From: Luteitalea pratensis
GTDB lineage: Bacteria; Acidobacteriota; Vicinamibacteria; Vicinamibacterales; Vicinamibacteraceae
Reading direction: 5' to 3'
DNA length: 64,000 nucleotides
Assembly: GCF_001618865.1 (NCBI RefSeq)
Contig: NZ_CP015136.1
Coordinates: forward strand, 4,251,001-4,315,000
A program made the translations under genes and the position numbers. The notes beneath the pieces were generated by a model. That model was given only the letters and a program-made list of their open reading frames with translations. It did not search any database and had not been told where the DNA came from. This document shows, one piece after another, positions 53,204 through 62,229 of this stretch. How positions within the stretch are numbered: the first letter of the stretch is position 1; every line of letters begins with the position of its first letter.

Positions 53204-54199
53204 CTAGACGGTAAGCACTATCTTGCCGACGTGCGCACTCGATTCCATGAGCGCGTGGGCATCTGCTGCGCGCGCGAGTGGAAACGTCCGGAAGATCTGC
53301 GGGCGCACTTCGCCCGCCTCGAGCCACGGCCAGACGTGCGCTTCGAGCGCCGCGGCGATCCGCGCCTTCTCGGCCACCGGGCGCGGGCGCAGCGTGGAAC
53401 CGGTAAACGTCAATCGCCGCCGCATCACCAACGCCGCGTCCACGGTCGCCTTGCTTCCCTGTAGCACCGCGATCTGCACGAGGCGGCCGTCCTCGGCGAG
53501 CAGCGAGAGATTCCGTGCGACGTACTCGCCGCCGACCATGTCGAGAATCACGTCGACGCCGCGATCGCCGGTCGCCTCGCGCAGGACCGCGACGAAGTCC
53601 TCATCGCGATAGTTGGCGCAGCGTGCCGCCCCGAGCCGCTCGCAGGTGGCGCACTTGTCAGCTGAGCCGGCGGTGCCGAACACCGTCGCGCCCCATCGCA
53701 CCGCCAACTGGATCGCGGTGGTGCCGATGCCGCTGGACGCGCCGTGCACGAGCAGCGACTCGCCGGCCCGTAATCGCCCCCGCTCGAACACGTTGGTCCA
53801 CACGGTGAAGAAGGTTTCCGGCACGGCCGCCGCCTCGATCATCGAAAGGACCTTCGGCCGGGGCAGGCACTGCCCTTCAGGGGCGACGGCGTACGCGGCG
53901 TAGCCACCACCGGCGAGCAGGGCGCACACCTCATCGCCCTCTCGCCATCTCGTGGTCCCCGTCCCGGCGGCGATCACGGTTCCCGCGACCTCGAGACCCG
54001 GCAGGTCTGAGGCACCGGGCGGCGGCGCGTAGCCACCCTTGCGCTGGAAGACATCCGGCCGATTGACGCCGGCGGCCGCCACGTGGATCAGCACCTCGCC
54101 CGCGGCCGGCACCGGTACCGGGCGCTCCGTCGGCGTCAGCACCTCCGGGTCGCCGAACCCGCGGATCTCCACGGCCGCCATCGTCGCTGGCATGCTCAT
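53204..54199 (-). CDS. NAD(P)H-quinone oxidoreductase, zinc-less MDR type
   Basis: A 331-residue medium-chain dehydrogenase/reductase of the QOR/PIG3 type. Family blocks are MAAVEIRGFGDPEVL, VAAAGVNRPDVFQRKGGY, PGLEVAGTVIAAG, LLVHGASSGIGTTAIQLAVRWGATVFGTA (nucleotide fold) and RPVAEKARIAAAL. It lacks the zinc-binding cysteines of alcohol dehydrogenases. It would reduce quinones with NADPH. ATG at 54199 or 54193 is close to the divergent MATE gene. Confidence 0.9.
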   Translation of the reverse strand: MSMPATMAAVEIRGFGDPEVLTPTERPVPVPAAGEVLIHVAAAGVNRPDVFQRKGGYAPPPGASDLPGLEVAGTVIAAGTGTTRWREGDEVCALLAGGGYAAYAVAPEGQCLPRPKVLSMIEAAAVPETFFTVWTNVFERGRLRAGESLLVHGASSGIGTTAIQLAVRWGATVFGTAGSADKCATCERLGAARCANYRDEDFVAVLREATGDRGVDVILDMVGGEYVARNLSLLAEDGRLVQIAVLQGSKATVDAALVMRRRLTFTGSTLRPRPVAEKARIAAALEAHVWPWLEAGEVRPQIFRTFPLARAADAHALMESSAHVGKIVLTV

Positions 54200-54254
54200 G
54201 CCGCGAGAATACGGCAGACACCGCCACGGCGCAGCGACGCCCGCGGTGAGGCCG

Positions 54255-54260
54255 TATGAT
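54255..54260 (+). promoter_or_regulatory. Candidate leaderless -10 box before the MATE gene
   Basis: TATGAT at 54255-54260 lies six bases before the ATG at 54267, with no ribosome-binding site. The same spacing of a TATTAT box to the start codon occurs at 35780-35792. The arrangement suggests a leaderless mRNA; no -35 is evident. Confidence 0.3.
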
Positions 54261-54266
54261 GGGCGG

Positions 54267-55637
54267 ATGGCCGTGCGTGGATCGTTCGTACGTGAGGCGC
54301 TGCTGCCGATGATCCGCCTGGCGCTGCCGGTGATCGCCGCTGAACTCGGCTGGATGTCGATGGGCGTGGTCGACACGGTGATGGTCGGCCCGCTTGGCGC
54401 CGCCGCACTCGGCGGCACCGGCATCGGCAGCGTCCTGTTCGTTGCCGTGGGCGTGTTCGGCATGGGCCTCTTGCTCGGCATGGACACGACCGTGTCGCAG
54501 GCATTCGGCGCGGGCAAGCGGGCACAATGCGATCAGTGGCTTGTCGCCGGTCTCTGGGTCGCCGTACTCGTGACGCCGCCTCTGGCCGCCGTCCTGTACC
54601 TGATGCAGCTTGCACTGCCCTCCTTCGGGTTCCACCCGCAGGTGCTGCCACACGTGCAGGCCTACTTTCCCGTCGTGGCGCTGAGCCTGCCGCCGTTGCT
54701 GCTCTACGCGGCGCTGCGCCGATACCTGCAGGCGCTGTCGCGCGTCGGCGTCATCGCCTTCACGCTGGTGTCGGCCAACCTCGTGAACGTGCTGGTCAAC
54801 TGGGTCCTCATTTACGGCATCGGGCCTTTCCCCGAACTCGGCGTGGTCGGCGCGGCGTGGGCGACGGTCCTCTCGCGCCTGTACATGGTGGCGGTGCTCG
54901 CGACGGCGGCATGGCGGTTGCACCGCGGCGAATCGTTGCCACGGATGTCACTGGCCCTCCCTGTGGAGCGGGTCCGGCGCCTCCTGACTCTCGGGTTGCC
55001 GGCCGCCGCACACCTGACCTTCGAGGTCGGCGTCTTCAGCGCGGTCACGGCCATTGCGGGCCAGTTGGAACCGGATGCGCTCGCGGCGCACAACATCGCC
55101 TTGAACATCGCCAGCGTCGTGTTCATGGTGCCGCTCGGCATCTCGGCGGCCGCGGCGGTGCTGGTCGGGCAGCATGTCGGGGCGGGGGATGCAGCCGGGG
55201 CGCGTCGCGCCGGGTGGGCGGCCATCCTGGTGGCACTCGCGTTCATGGGATCGTCAGCCGTGGCATTCCTGGTCGCCCCCGGCGGGTTCATCCGGCTGTA
55301 CACACGGGAGATCGCCGTGATCGCCATCGGTTCGCAACTCCTCGGCGTGGCCGCTGCGTTCCAGCTCTTCGACGGACTGCAGGTGACCACCACCGGCGCG
55401 CTGCGGGGGCTGGGGGAGACGCGCGTGCCGATGGTCATCAGCCTGGTCGGCTACTGGGTCAGCGGCCTGCCCCTCGCGTGGTGGCTGTGCTTCAAGGCGG
55501 GCTACGGCGTGATCGGGTTGTGGCTCGGGCTGGCGGCAAGCCTCTTCTTCGTGGGCACGTGCCTGCTGTGCCTCTGGCGCGTCCGCATCGGCCAAGCCGT
55601 CCGCGGCGTGGCGGCGCTGACGGTGACCTCGACATGA
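54267..55637 (+). CDS. MATE-family multidrug/sodium antiporter
   Basis: A 456-residue membrane protein with about 12 predicted helices in two six-helix bundles. The N-terminal block LALPVIAAELGWMSMGVVDTVMVGPLG, then LLGMDTTVSQAFGAGK and the second-half block GLPAAAHLTFEVGVFSAV with QLEPDALAAHNIALNIAS are typical NorM-like MatE features. It would export cationic drugs or metabolites using Na+ or H+. It is coupled by ATGA to the PLP enzyme downstream, a coupling seen also for detoxification cassettes, but function together is unknown. Confidence 0.93.
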   Translation: MAVRGSFVREALLPMIRLALPVIAAELGWMSMGVVDTVMVGPLGAAALGGTGIGSVLFVAVGVFGMGLLLGMDTTVSQAFGAGKRAQCDQWLVAGLWVAVLVTPPLAAVLYLMQLALPSFGFHPQVLPHVQAYFPVVALSLPPLLLYAALRRYLQALSRVGVIAFTLVSANLVNVLVNWVLIYGIGPFPELGVVGAAWATVLSRLYMVAVLATAAWRLHRGESLPRMSLALPVERVRRLLTLGLPAAAHLTFEVGVFSAVTAIAGQLEPDALAAHNIALNIASVVFMVPLGISAAAAVLVGQHVGAGDAAGARRAGWAAILVALAFMGSSAVAFLVAPGGFIRLYTREIAVIAIGSQLLGVAAAFQLFDGLQVTTTGALRGLGETRVPMVISLVGYWVSGLPLAWWLCFKAGYGVIGLWLGLAASLFFVGTCLLCLWRVRIGQAVRGVAALTVTST

Positions 55638-56656
55638 CGCTGCGACTCGATCGGCTCGCAGCGGCGCTGGCGCCGCTGCCGCGCGTCTCGCTCGGCGCGT
55701 GGCCAACACCGCTCGTGCCGCTGCGACGGCTGGGTGATGCGCTCGGCCTCGACCTGTGGCTGAAGCGCGACGACTGCAGCGGTCTCGCACTCGGCGGCAA
55801 CAAGGCGCGCAAGCTCGAATTCGTGATCGGCGAAGCCATCGTGCGCGGTGCGCACACCCTGGTCACAGCCGGCCCGGTGACGTCCAACCATACGCTGATG
55901 ACCAGCGCGGCCGCACGGCGCCTCGGGCTCGAGGTCCACGTGGTGCTCGGCGGCGAGGCACCCACATCCTCGACAGGTAATCTTGCGCTGACGCAGTTGT
56001 ACGGGGCGCACGTGCACTTCACGTCGATGAACACCGCCGACCCGTCTCCCGGTGATCTGGCCGCCTCGCGGGTCCTCTGTGAGCGGCTGGTGCGCGACAC
56101 CGGCGGTTACTGGATTCCGCCTGGCGCATCGATGCCTGCCTCGATCCCGGGCTACGCGGACGGCGTGCGCGAGGTGATCGCGCAGTCAGGCGGAGCGTTC
56201 CCGTTCGACGATGTCGTCGTAGCCTATGGAACGGGATCGACGTCGGCAGGTGTATACGCTGGACTCGTCCTGGCCGACCTCCCGGCAACGGTGCACGCCA
56301 TCGCCGTGTCGTCACCGACAGCGATGGAGCGCTTCGCCGCCCCGCCGCCGTCCGAGATGGTGCAGGCCGCCATCGCCTTGTTCGGCTGGCCCGTGACGCT
56401 CGACGCGACGCGAGCGCGATGCAACTGGGTTCGACCCGTGGACGAGCCAGGCTATGGACTACGCACGCCGGCGGCTGACGCCGCCCTGCTCGGCATGGCG
56501 CGCGAGGAAGGCTACCTGCTCGATGCGACCTACACGGCCAAGGCCGCGGCGGCGATGATCGCGATGGCCCGCGACGGCCGGCTCGCCAGGGGCGCACGCG
56601 TGCTGTTCATCCATACCGGCGGTCTCTCGACCACGGCTGCCGCTGCGGCGCACTGA
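55634..56656 (+). CDS. D-cysteine desulfhydrase / ACC deaminase-like PLP enzyme
   Basis: A 340-residue fold-type II PLP enzyme. The PLP lysine is in ALGGNKARKLEFVIGEA, preceded by LWLKRDDCSGLALG. Further blocks: TAGPVTSNHTLMTSAAARRLGL, YWIPPGASMPASIPGYADG, VVVAYGTGSTSAGVYAGL, and VLFIHTGG near the end. It fits the D-cysteine desulfhydrase/1-aminocyclopropane-1-carboxylate deaminase family; the two activities cannot be separated by reading. ATG at 55634 overlaps the MATE stop. Confidence 0.88.
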   Translation: MTLRLDRLAAALAPLPRVSLGAWPTPLVPLRRLGDALGLDLWLKRDDCSGLALGGNKARKLEFVIGEAIVRGAHTLVTAGPVTSNHTLMTSAAARRLGLEVHVVLGGEAPTSSTGNLALTQLYGAHVHFTSMNTADPSPGDLAASRVLCERLVRDTGGYWIPPGASMPASIPGYADGVREVIAQSGGAFPFDDVVVAYGTGSTSAGVYAGLVLADLPATVHAIAVSSPTAMERFAAPPPSEMVQAAIALFGWPVTLDATRARCNWVRPVDEPGYGLRTPAADAALLGMAREEGYLLDATYTAKAAAAMIAMARDGRLARGARVLFIHTGGLSTTAAAAAH

Positions 56657-56668
56657 AGGAGTTCGCAC

Positions 56669-57628
56669 ATGACGACCTTGCCGCCCCTCGGCTTCGGCGT
56701 GACCGGCACGCTGCCGTTGCGCCTGAACGACGCCCATTGCCATTTCTTCTCGTCGCGCTTCTTCGATGTGCTGGGCCGCCAGAAGGGTCTCCCGGGCGAC
56801 TCGCCGGGCCTTGAAATCACGCGCCTGGTCGGCTGGGACCATCCGGGCTCGCCCGAAGCGCTGGCCGACCGCTGGGCCGAGGCGTTGACGGAGGGCGGCG
56901 TCGGGCGAGCCCTGCTGATCGGCAGTGTGCCCGGCGAAGAGGAGCAGGTGGCACGGGCCGTGACGCGCCACCCGGATCGCTTCGTCGGCGCGTTCATGCT
57001 CGATCCCACGCAGGAGGGCTCGCTGACCCGCGTCGCCTGGGCACTGAACCAGCCCGGCATGCGCGTGGTCTGCCTGTTCCCGGCGATGCATGGCTACACG
57101 CCATCGGATCCGCGTGTCCTCGGCCTGGCCGAACAGGTGGCGGGCAGCGGCGCCGCGCTGTTCGTGCACTGCGGCGTGCTCACGGTCGGCATCCGGAAGA
57201 AACTGGGGCTGCCGAGTGCGTTCGAAGCGCGCCACGGCAACCCGCTGGAACTGCAGGGGCTCGCGCTGCGTCACCCGTCGCTGCCGATCATCGTGCCGCA
57301 CTTCGGCGCGGGTTTCTTCCGCGAGTTGCTGATGGTGGCCGACACCTGCCCGAACGTCGTCGTCGACACGTCCTCGAGCAACGCGTGGACGAAGTACAGC
57401 CCGGGCCTCACGCTCCGGCACGTCTTCTCGCAGGCCCTGGCGGTGCTCGGCCCCGAACGACTCCTGTTCGGTACCGACTCGTCGTTCTTTCCGAGAGGGT
57501 GGCACGCGGCGATCCGTGACGCCCAGTTGGGCATCCTCGACGAACTCGCCGTGCCGCTCGTCGATCAGCAGGCGATCTGCGCGGGCAACTTCGATCGCCT
57601 GTTCCCCAGGCCTACCTCACGTCCATGA
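56669..57628 (+). CDS. Amidohydrolase family 2 (TIM-barrel metal-dependent hydrolase)
   Basis: A 319-residue hydrolase. The metal-binding pair reads LNDAHCHFFSSRFFD (HxH), and further candidate ligands are LFVHCGVLTVG, IIVPHFGAGFF and the conserved Asp in LLFGTDSSFFPRGW. These give the amidohydrolase-2 (decarboxylase or lactonase) type. Substrate is unknown. ATG at 56669 has GGAG seven bases upstream. The last 17 bp overlap the convergent FKBP gene. Confidence 0.88.
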   Translation: MTTLPPLGFGVTGTLPLRLNDAHCHFFSSRFFDVLGRQKGLPGDSPGLEITRLVGWDHPGSPEALADRWAEALTEGGVGRALLIGSVPGEEEQVARAVTRHPDRFVGAFMLDPTQEGSLTRVAWALNQPGMRVVCLFPAMHGYTPSDPRVLGLAEQVAGSGAALFVHCGVLTVGIRKKLGLPSAFEARHGNPLELQGLALRHPSLPIIVPHFGAGFFRELLMVADTCPNVVVDTSSSNAWTKYSPGLTLRHVFSQALAVLGPERLLFGTDSSFFPRGWHAAIRDAQLGILDELAVPLVDQQAICAGNFDRLFPRPTSRP

Positions 57629-58103
57629 GCTCGAGCTCGAAGACGAGCGTCGCATCGGGCGGAATGCCGGGCGGCGAGCCCTCGTCTCCGTATCCAAGTC
57701 GCGACGGAATCGTCAATTCGCGGGTACCGCCCTCCTTCATCCCGGCGACGCCGCGCTCCCAGCCGGGGATCACCTGTGCGGCCCCCAACACGAATTCGTA
57801 CGGGCGCCCCCTGGTGCGCGACGAATCGAATGCCTGCCCGCGGTGGTCGGGCGCGGCACTGTCGTACAGCCACCCGGAGTAGTGCACCACGAGTCGGCGT
57901 CCCGTCTCGGCGGGCTCACCCGTGCCCGGCGCGAGATCGCGGATCTGCACCGTCTCGATCGTGGTGCGTGCACGCGCGGCCTGCTCGGCGGTGTAGCGCG
58001 TGTCAGGGCCTCCGCATCCAGCGGACACAGCGATGAGCAACAGGGTCGGCATCGGCCGGCAGCGACGACGCAGGGCGGCGAATAGGGGGCGGGTGACAAG
58101 CAT
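57612..58103 (-). CDS. FKBP-type peptidyl-prolyl isomerase, putative lipoprotein
   Basis: A 163-residue protein. The signal segment LLLIAVSAGC forms a plausible lipobox with the Cys near residue 28. The FKBP domain reads VVHYSGWLYD, AFDSSRTRGRPYEFVLGAAQVIPGWERGVAGMKEGG and ELTIPSRLGYGDEG, with the GxxPPDATLVFELELM end, all typical. It would catalyse proline isomerisation at the inner or outer membrane. It overlaps the amidohydrolase end by 17 bp and follows the metalloprotease-like gene by 20 bp. Confidence 0.9.
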   Translation of the reverse strand: MLVTRPLFAALRRRCRPMPTLLLIAVSAGCGGPDTRYTAEQAARARTTIETVQIRDLAPGTGEPAETGRRLVVHYSGWLYDSAAPDHRGQAFDSSRTRGRPYEFVLGAAQVIPGWERGVAGMKEGGTRELTIPSRLGYGDEGSPPGIPPDATLVFELELMDVR

Positions 58104-58123
58104 GCGCGTTGAATGAAAGCGAT

Positions 58124-59491
58124 TCAGGGTGCCGGTGCCGCGAGTTCGCTGGGCAGGCGGGGAACGCGGAGCAGGTCGAGGAACACGTCCCAGCGACGCG
58201 ACGGGTTGGCGTCGGTCCCGCCCTGGCGCTCGACGAACGCCTCGACGAGGTCCTCGCCGAGGTTGTAGTTGATCACGTAGCTTCGGTAGCGATCGAAGAA
58301 CCGCACGCGTTGTACAGCACGGTCGTGGCTCATGAGGGCAAACCGCTCGAGCCACGCGACGGCATCGTCGGCCGACACCGTGCCATCGAGATAGCGCCGT
58401 GCCGCCTCGTTGCCGGCATACGAGAGGCGGGCGGCCAGTCGCTGCACGTCCTGGTAACGCGCGGCCAGCGCCGGGTCGAGTCCCGCGCGCGGAAACAACT
58501 CGTCTCGTTCGAACGTCAGGCGTTCCGCGTCCGGGAACGCCACCGCGATGCCGAAGTTCGCCGTACCCTCCGCGATCAGACTTTGCGGCGAAAAGAGTGG
58601 ATAGACGGACCACTCGATCCAGCCCCGTTCGCGCACGAGCTGCTGCTCGATCAGCACGTTGTAGACATGGTGTCCGGGGTATCCCTCGTGGCACGCCAGG
58701 TCGAGGGCGCGGTCGATGAAGATCGGCAGGGCCGTATTGACCTGGATCACACTGCGATAGTCGCCCTGGTACCAGTTGTACCCACTCCACGGCTTGTCCT
58801 TGACGTACTCGAGGGTGAACCGCTCCCCCGGCGGCAACTCGACGTGGGCACGCGTTCGGGCGCGACACGCCTCGATGGCGGCGCGGAAGACGGAGTCCAC
58901 CCTGGCTGGAGGAATCACGAAGCCGGCGCGGAACGATTCGTAACGCGCCGGCACGGGGCCGCTGCCTGGGAGGACCGTGGCCAGCGCGTGCAGCAGTCCC
59001 TCGAAATGCGCCGCGTCGTGGGTAGGCGCGACGACATCGTAGATGGCGGCCGACTCGTCGTCGAAGGGCAGCAGGCGGCCTTGCCGCATGGCGATGCGCG
59101 TGATGAGCGCCCGCACCTGGACCCGCAGCATTCTGAGGCGCCTTCCGTCCAGGTCGCCGCCCGGCACGCGCAAATCGGCGAGTTCACTGGCGAGACGTGC
59201 GGCGTCGCGAGCAAGGTCCGGGAGCGGCGTGGCTGCCGCTCGCGCCTGCTCCTGCAGCGCCGCGGGACCATAGTAGGCGTCGACGGCGTCAGGGTCGTGC
59301 ACGCCGAGCGAGAGCACGAGGCGCACGTAGTCGCGTGCCAGATCGTCCATGGTCACCATGCCTCGTGCAGCATGCCCCGGCTGTCCCAGGTGCCACAAGG
59401 CACGCCGCGGGACCGTGTGTCGATGCTGACCTGGCATGTACGTGACAAACAGCAGCACCGCCGCGGCCGTTGCGGCCAACGGGTTCGGCAT
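58124..59491 (-). CDS. DUF885-like putative secreted metalloprotease
   Basis: A 455-residue protein with a signal peptide (MPNPLAATAAAVLLFVTYM). The active-site-like motif is LACHEGYPGHHVYNVL, in the spacing HExxPGHH that DUF885 proteins share, with a later Glu in LIAEGTANFGIAVAFP as a possible third ligand. The N-terminal half is helical (ARDYVRLVLSLGVHDPDAVD). No peptidase assay of this exact type is implied; metal binding is inferred from the motif. ATG at 59491 gives a clean signal peptide, whereas the ATG at 59575 would add 28 charged residues. Confidence 0.75.
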   Translation of the reverse strand: MPNPLAATAAAVLLFVTYMPGQHRHTVPRRALWHLGQPGHAARGMVTMDDLARDYVRLVLSLGVHDPDAVDAYYGPAALQEQARAAATPLPDLARDAARLASELADLRVPGGDLDGRRLRMLRVQVRALITRIAMRQGRLLPFDDESAAIYDVVAPTHDAAHFEGLLHALATVLPGSGPVPARYESFRAGFVIPPARVDSVFRAAIEACRARTRAHVELPPGERFTLEYVKDKPWSGYNWYQGDYRSVIQVNTALPIFIDRALDLACHEGYPGHHVYNVLIEQQLVRERGWIEWSVYPLFSPQSLIAEGTANFGIAVAFPDAERLTFERDELFPRAGLDPALAARYQDVQRLAARLSYAGNEAARRYLDGTVSADDAVAWLERFALMSHDRAVQRVRFFDRYRSYVINYNLGEDLVEAFVERQGGTDANPSRRWDVFLDLLRVPRLPSELAAPAP

Positions 59492-59610
59492 CAATCCCCG
59501 ATCCTCTCGACGGTCACGTCCGGTACGAGAACGGAGGCTCGTCCCGCTGATGGTGCGGGCGTGCGACTCGGTCATGGCGCGCCCGCCCAGGCGCAGGGCG
59601 ACAGCCGGAC

Positions 59611-59619
59611 TACTATACG
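59611..59619 (+). promoter_or_regulatory. Candidate -10 box for the 866-residue membrane protein gene
   Basis: TACTAT (59611-59616), overlapping TATACG (59614-59619), lies 9-12 bp before the GTG at 59629. No -35 is clear. The leader would be very short or absent. Confidence 0.28.
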
Positions 59620-59628
59620 CACGTTCTC

Positions 59629-62229
59629 GTGGTGTCCTCTGCCCCGCCCGTCATCGCCGCGCGCCCCCCGCGGTGGCCATTCGCGCTGCTGGCCGTCCTG
59701 CTGCTTGCCGCGCTGTGGATGTTCGACACCCACCAGCCCGCCGCATGGCCTGACGCGGCAACGCCGTGGTTTGGACAGGTGCGTGCGCTCTCCCCAGCCA
59801 CCTGGGCGCTCGATCGGCTCAACGCCCACGCGTCACTCGCGCCCGACGTGCCCCTCGGTTCGGCACTGGTCCTGCTGGCGACGGCCCTCTGCTCGCTCGC
59901 GACGCTGCTCGCGATCGACGTACCGGCGGCCCTCGCCATTGCGGTTGTCCTCGGCCTTGCGGCCACGCGCTCCCTCTGGAGCACCGCGTCGCCCGGACAC
60001 GACGCCCTGCCAGTCGCGGTGGTGGCCTTCGCTGTCGCCGCGCTGGCGCGGCCGATGGGCTTGCTGACCGAAACGCTGCCGGCCCTGGCCAGCATCGCCC
60101 TCAGCCCGCCGGCCGCATGGTTGGCCCTGCCCGCATCGTTGGCATCACGATCATCGGCACTACGGCGGGTGGCGCTGGCGATCGGTGTCGCCATCGTCGC
60201 CATCGGCGCCCAGCTGCACCTGCTGCACGGCACGTGGACGCAGATATGGTGCCTCGCGCCTGCCATGTGGGGGTCAGCCATCGGCGAGGTCCTCCGCCCG
60301 GGCCTCTCCGCTGATGCGTCGGCGTGGATGGCCATCCGACAGTCGGCCGCGGTGTTCGCAGGCGACGTGCATCTGTTCGGGATCGCCGTCGCAGCGTTCG
60401 GGTTGACTTACGAATTGCCACGCACGCACGGCTTGCGCGGCCCGACCGTCGCCGCATGCGCGGTCGCCCTCATCGCGGTTGCAACGGGACTGCTTCCGCC
60501 CGCCTTTGCTGCAGCGCTGCTGCTGCCCTGGTGGGCGCCATGGTTCGGACTCGGCCTTACCGGACTCGTCCGGCTCGCCGGCCACCGTGAGCCACGGCTC
60601 GCGATGGCGCTCGCCCTGGCGCTGGCGGCGTTCCTGCCGCCCCTGCGTCACGCGACGGTCGTCCCCGGGCCGTGGCGGAGCGGCATGCCGGCAACGACAC
60701 GATCGGTATCGGAGACGTGGCACGGGCGCCTCGTGGCCAGCGACGACGCAGCCCTCACGCGGCGGCTTCGCCTGGTGGGGGGCACGACCGTGCCCGCAGA
60801 CGCGCGGACACTCGCCGCATGCGTTGCGTCGGGTCGCGACGTCTTCGCAATCGGATCGATGGTCGACCGCGTGCAGCAACTTGGCCACCGCGTGATCGAG
60901 CGACCGTTGCGGCCGTCGCTGGCCGCGGTGATCCAGGACCTGCGTGCCAATCAACTGATCGCACTCGCGATCGCACCCGGCGCGATCTCGTGGGCGGGAC
61001 CAGCCGGGCTCACTGCGCTCGCCCGGCTCGGCGTCGGGCGCGGCACGCCGGCAACCACGTCGATCGGCGTCATCGCTCGTACCGGACACGGTGGCGACGT
61101 TCGCACGGGCCGCCACGGCATCGACCTCACCTGGCAAGAAGGCGATGTCCTCGCCGGGCGTCAGTTGCTGGCGCCTCTCTCCGTTGCAGCACACGACGAC
61201 GACACCAGCGTCGACAGCACACCGACGCGGCTTGCCACGGGTCGACAGGCGGCCATCGCGATCTTCGATCGTGGCCAGGACGTGGTGCTGCGCGGCGTCG
61301 GTTCAGCGACGCCTGGGCTGCCAGTCGCGCTGACGAACCAGGCAGACTGGCGCCATGCGCTCGTGCGCGACCAACCACGGTGCGTCGACGCGTCGACAAC
61401 ATGGACAGCGCTTCCCGCGTCGATGGCCCGACTTTCGGTCCCCGTGGCCGGGGCGACTCTCACGAATCCGGCGATCGTGCTGCTCGGGTCGGATGCACGG
61501 TCGCAGATCGCGATTGACGGCCGGCCCATTGACCCGCTGTGGAAGCCATCACCAGTCACCGTGTTCGATCGGCAATCGCCAGCCGACGCGGCGCGCCTGC
61601 GCGACACGCAGCGCCAGGACGAGATGTCCGACGGGCAGCCGCTGCGAGGCCGATGGATCTCGCGGATCGAAGTCCGCCCACGAAACGCGTACGCCGTACG
61701 GGCGTCGATCACGCCAGGCGTCGTGCCCGCTAGTTGGCTGGTCCGGCTTGCCTCGAGCGGTTCGCGGCCGGCCAACACCGCGGTGTGCGACATCGTGGCG
61801 GGCGAGCGAATGCTGGCCGGCCAGTCGGGTGTGGTGGACGACGATACCGTACGTGAGATCGCGGTTGTCGTCGGACATGGCTGGCACCTACCCGAGCGCG
61901 TGAGCAACAGCGTCTTCCAGTGGAGCGCGTCGCCCACGGCGACGGCGACGTTCGTGCTGGAGCGGCCCACGGCCGTCGTCCTTGCACTGGACGCCACCAG
62001 CGCCTCGACACCTGCGGGCCCTCAAGCGGTCTCGGTGCGCGTCAACGATCACCAGGTCAGTGCCGACTGGCCCGGTGCGGATCGGGCGACGATTCCGGTG
62101 GAGGCGTTGCGTGCAGGGACCAACACGATCACGCTGTCGGTGCCGCAGACCGTGCAGCCCGGGCATGACACGCGCACCCTGGGAGTGCTGGTGCGTCAAT
62201 TGCGCGTCATCACGCCGGAGGCGCGATGA
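59629..62229 (+). CDS. Large multi-pass membrane protein of unknown function
   Basis: An 866-residue protein I do not recognise. The first 330 residues hold about eight to ten predicted helices (for example WPFALLAVLLLAALWMF, GSALVLLATALCSLATLLAI, AALAIAVVLGLAATRSLW and TVAACAVALIAVATGLLP) separated by short loops. The rest (about 350-866) is soluble, rich in Asp, Thr and Val, and ends in a beta-rich segment (VRVNDHQVSADWPGADRATI, EALRAGTNTITLSV) that looks like a carbohydrate-binding sandwich. The topology could suit a GT-C glycosyltransferase, but no catalytic motif was identified. The start is GTG at 59629; GTG at 59632 is equally possible. Its end overlaps the next minus-strand ORF by 20 bp. 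Confidence 0.7.
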   Translation: MVSSAPPVIAARPPRWPFALLAVLLLAALWMFDTHQPAAWPDAATPWFGQVRALSPATWALDRLNAHASLAPDVPLGSALVLLATALCSLATLLAIDVPAALAIAVVLGLAATRSLWSTASPGHDALPVAVVAFAVAALARPMGLLTETLPALASIALSPPAAWLALPASLASRSSALRRVALAIGVAIVAIGAQLHLLHGTWTQIWCLAPAMWGSAIGEVLRPGLSADASAWMAIRQSAAVFAGDVHLFGIAVAAFGLTYELPRTHGLRGPTVAACAVALIAVATGLLPPAFAAALLLPWWAPWFGLGLTGLVRLAGHREPRLAMALALALAAFLPPLRHATVVPGPWRSGMPATTRSVSETWHGRLVASDDAALTRRLRLVGGTTVPADARTLAACVASGRDVFAIGSMVDRVQQLGHRVIERPLRPSLAAVIQDLRANQLIALAIAPGAISWAGPAGLTALARLGVGRGTPATTSIGVIARTGHGGDVRTGRHGIDLTWQEGDVLAGRQLLAPLSVAAHDDDTSVDSTPTRLATGRQAAIAIFDRGQDVVLRGVGSATPGLPVALTNQADWRHALVRDQPRCVDASTTWTALPASMARLSVPVAGATLTNPAIVLLGSDARSQIAIDGRPIDPLWKPSPVTVFDRQSPADAARLRDTQRQDEMSDGQPLRGRWISRIEVRPRNAYAVRASITPGVVPASWLVRLASSGSRPANTAVCDIVAGERMLAGQSGVVDDDTVREIAVVVGHGWHLPERVSNSVFQWSASPTATATFVLERPTAVVLALDATSASTPAGPQAVSVRVNDHQVSADWPGADRATIPVEALRAGTNTITLSVPQTVQPGHDTRTLGVLVRQLRVITPEAR

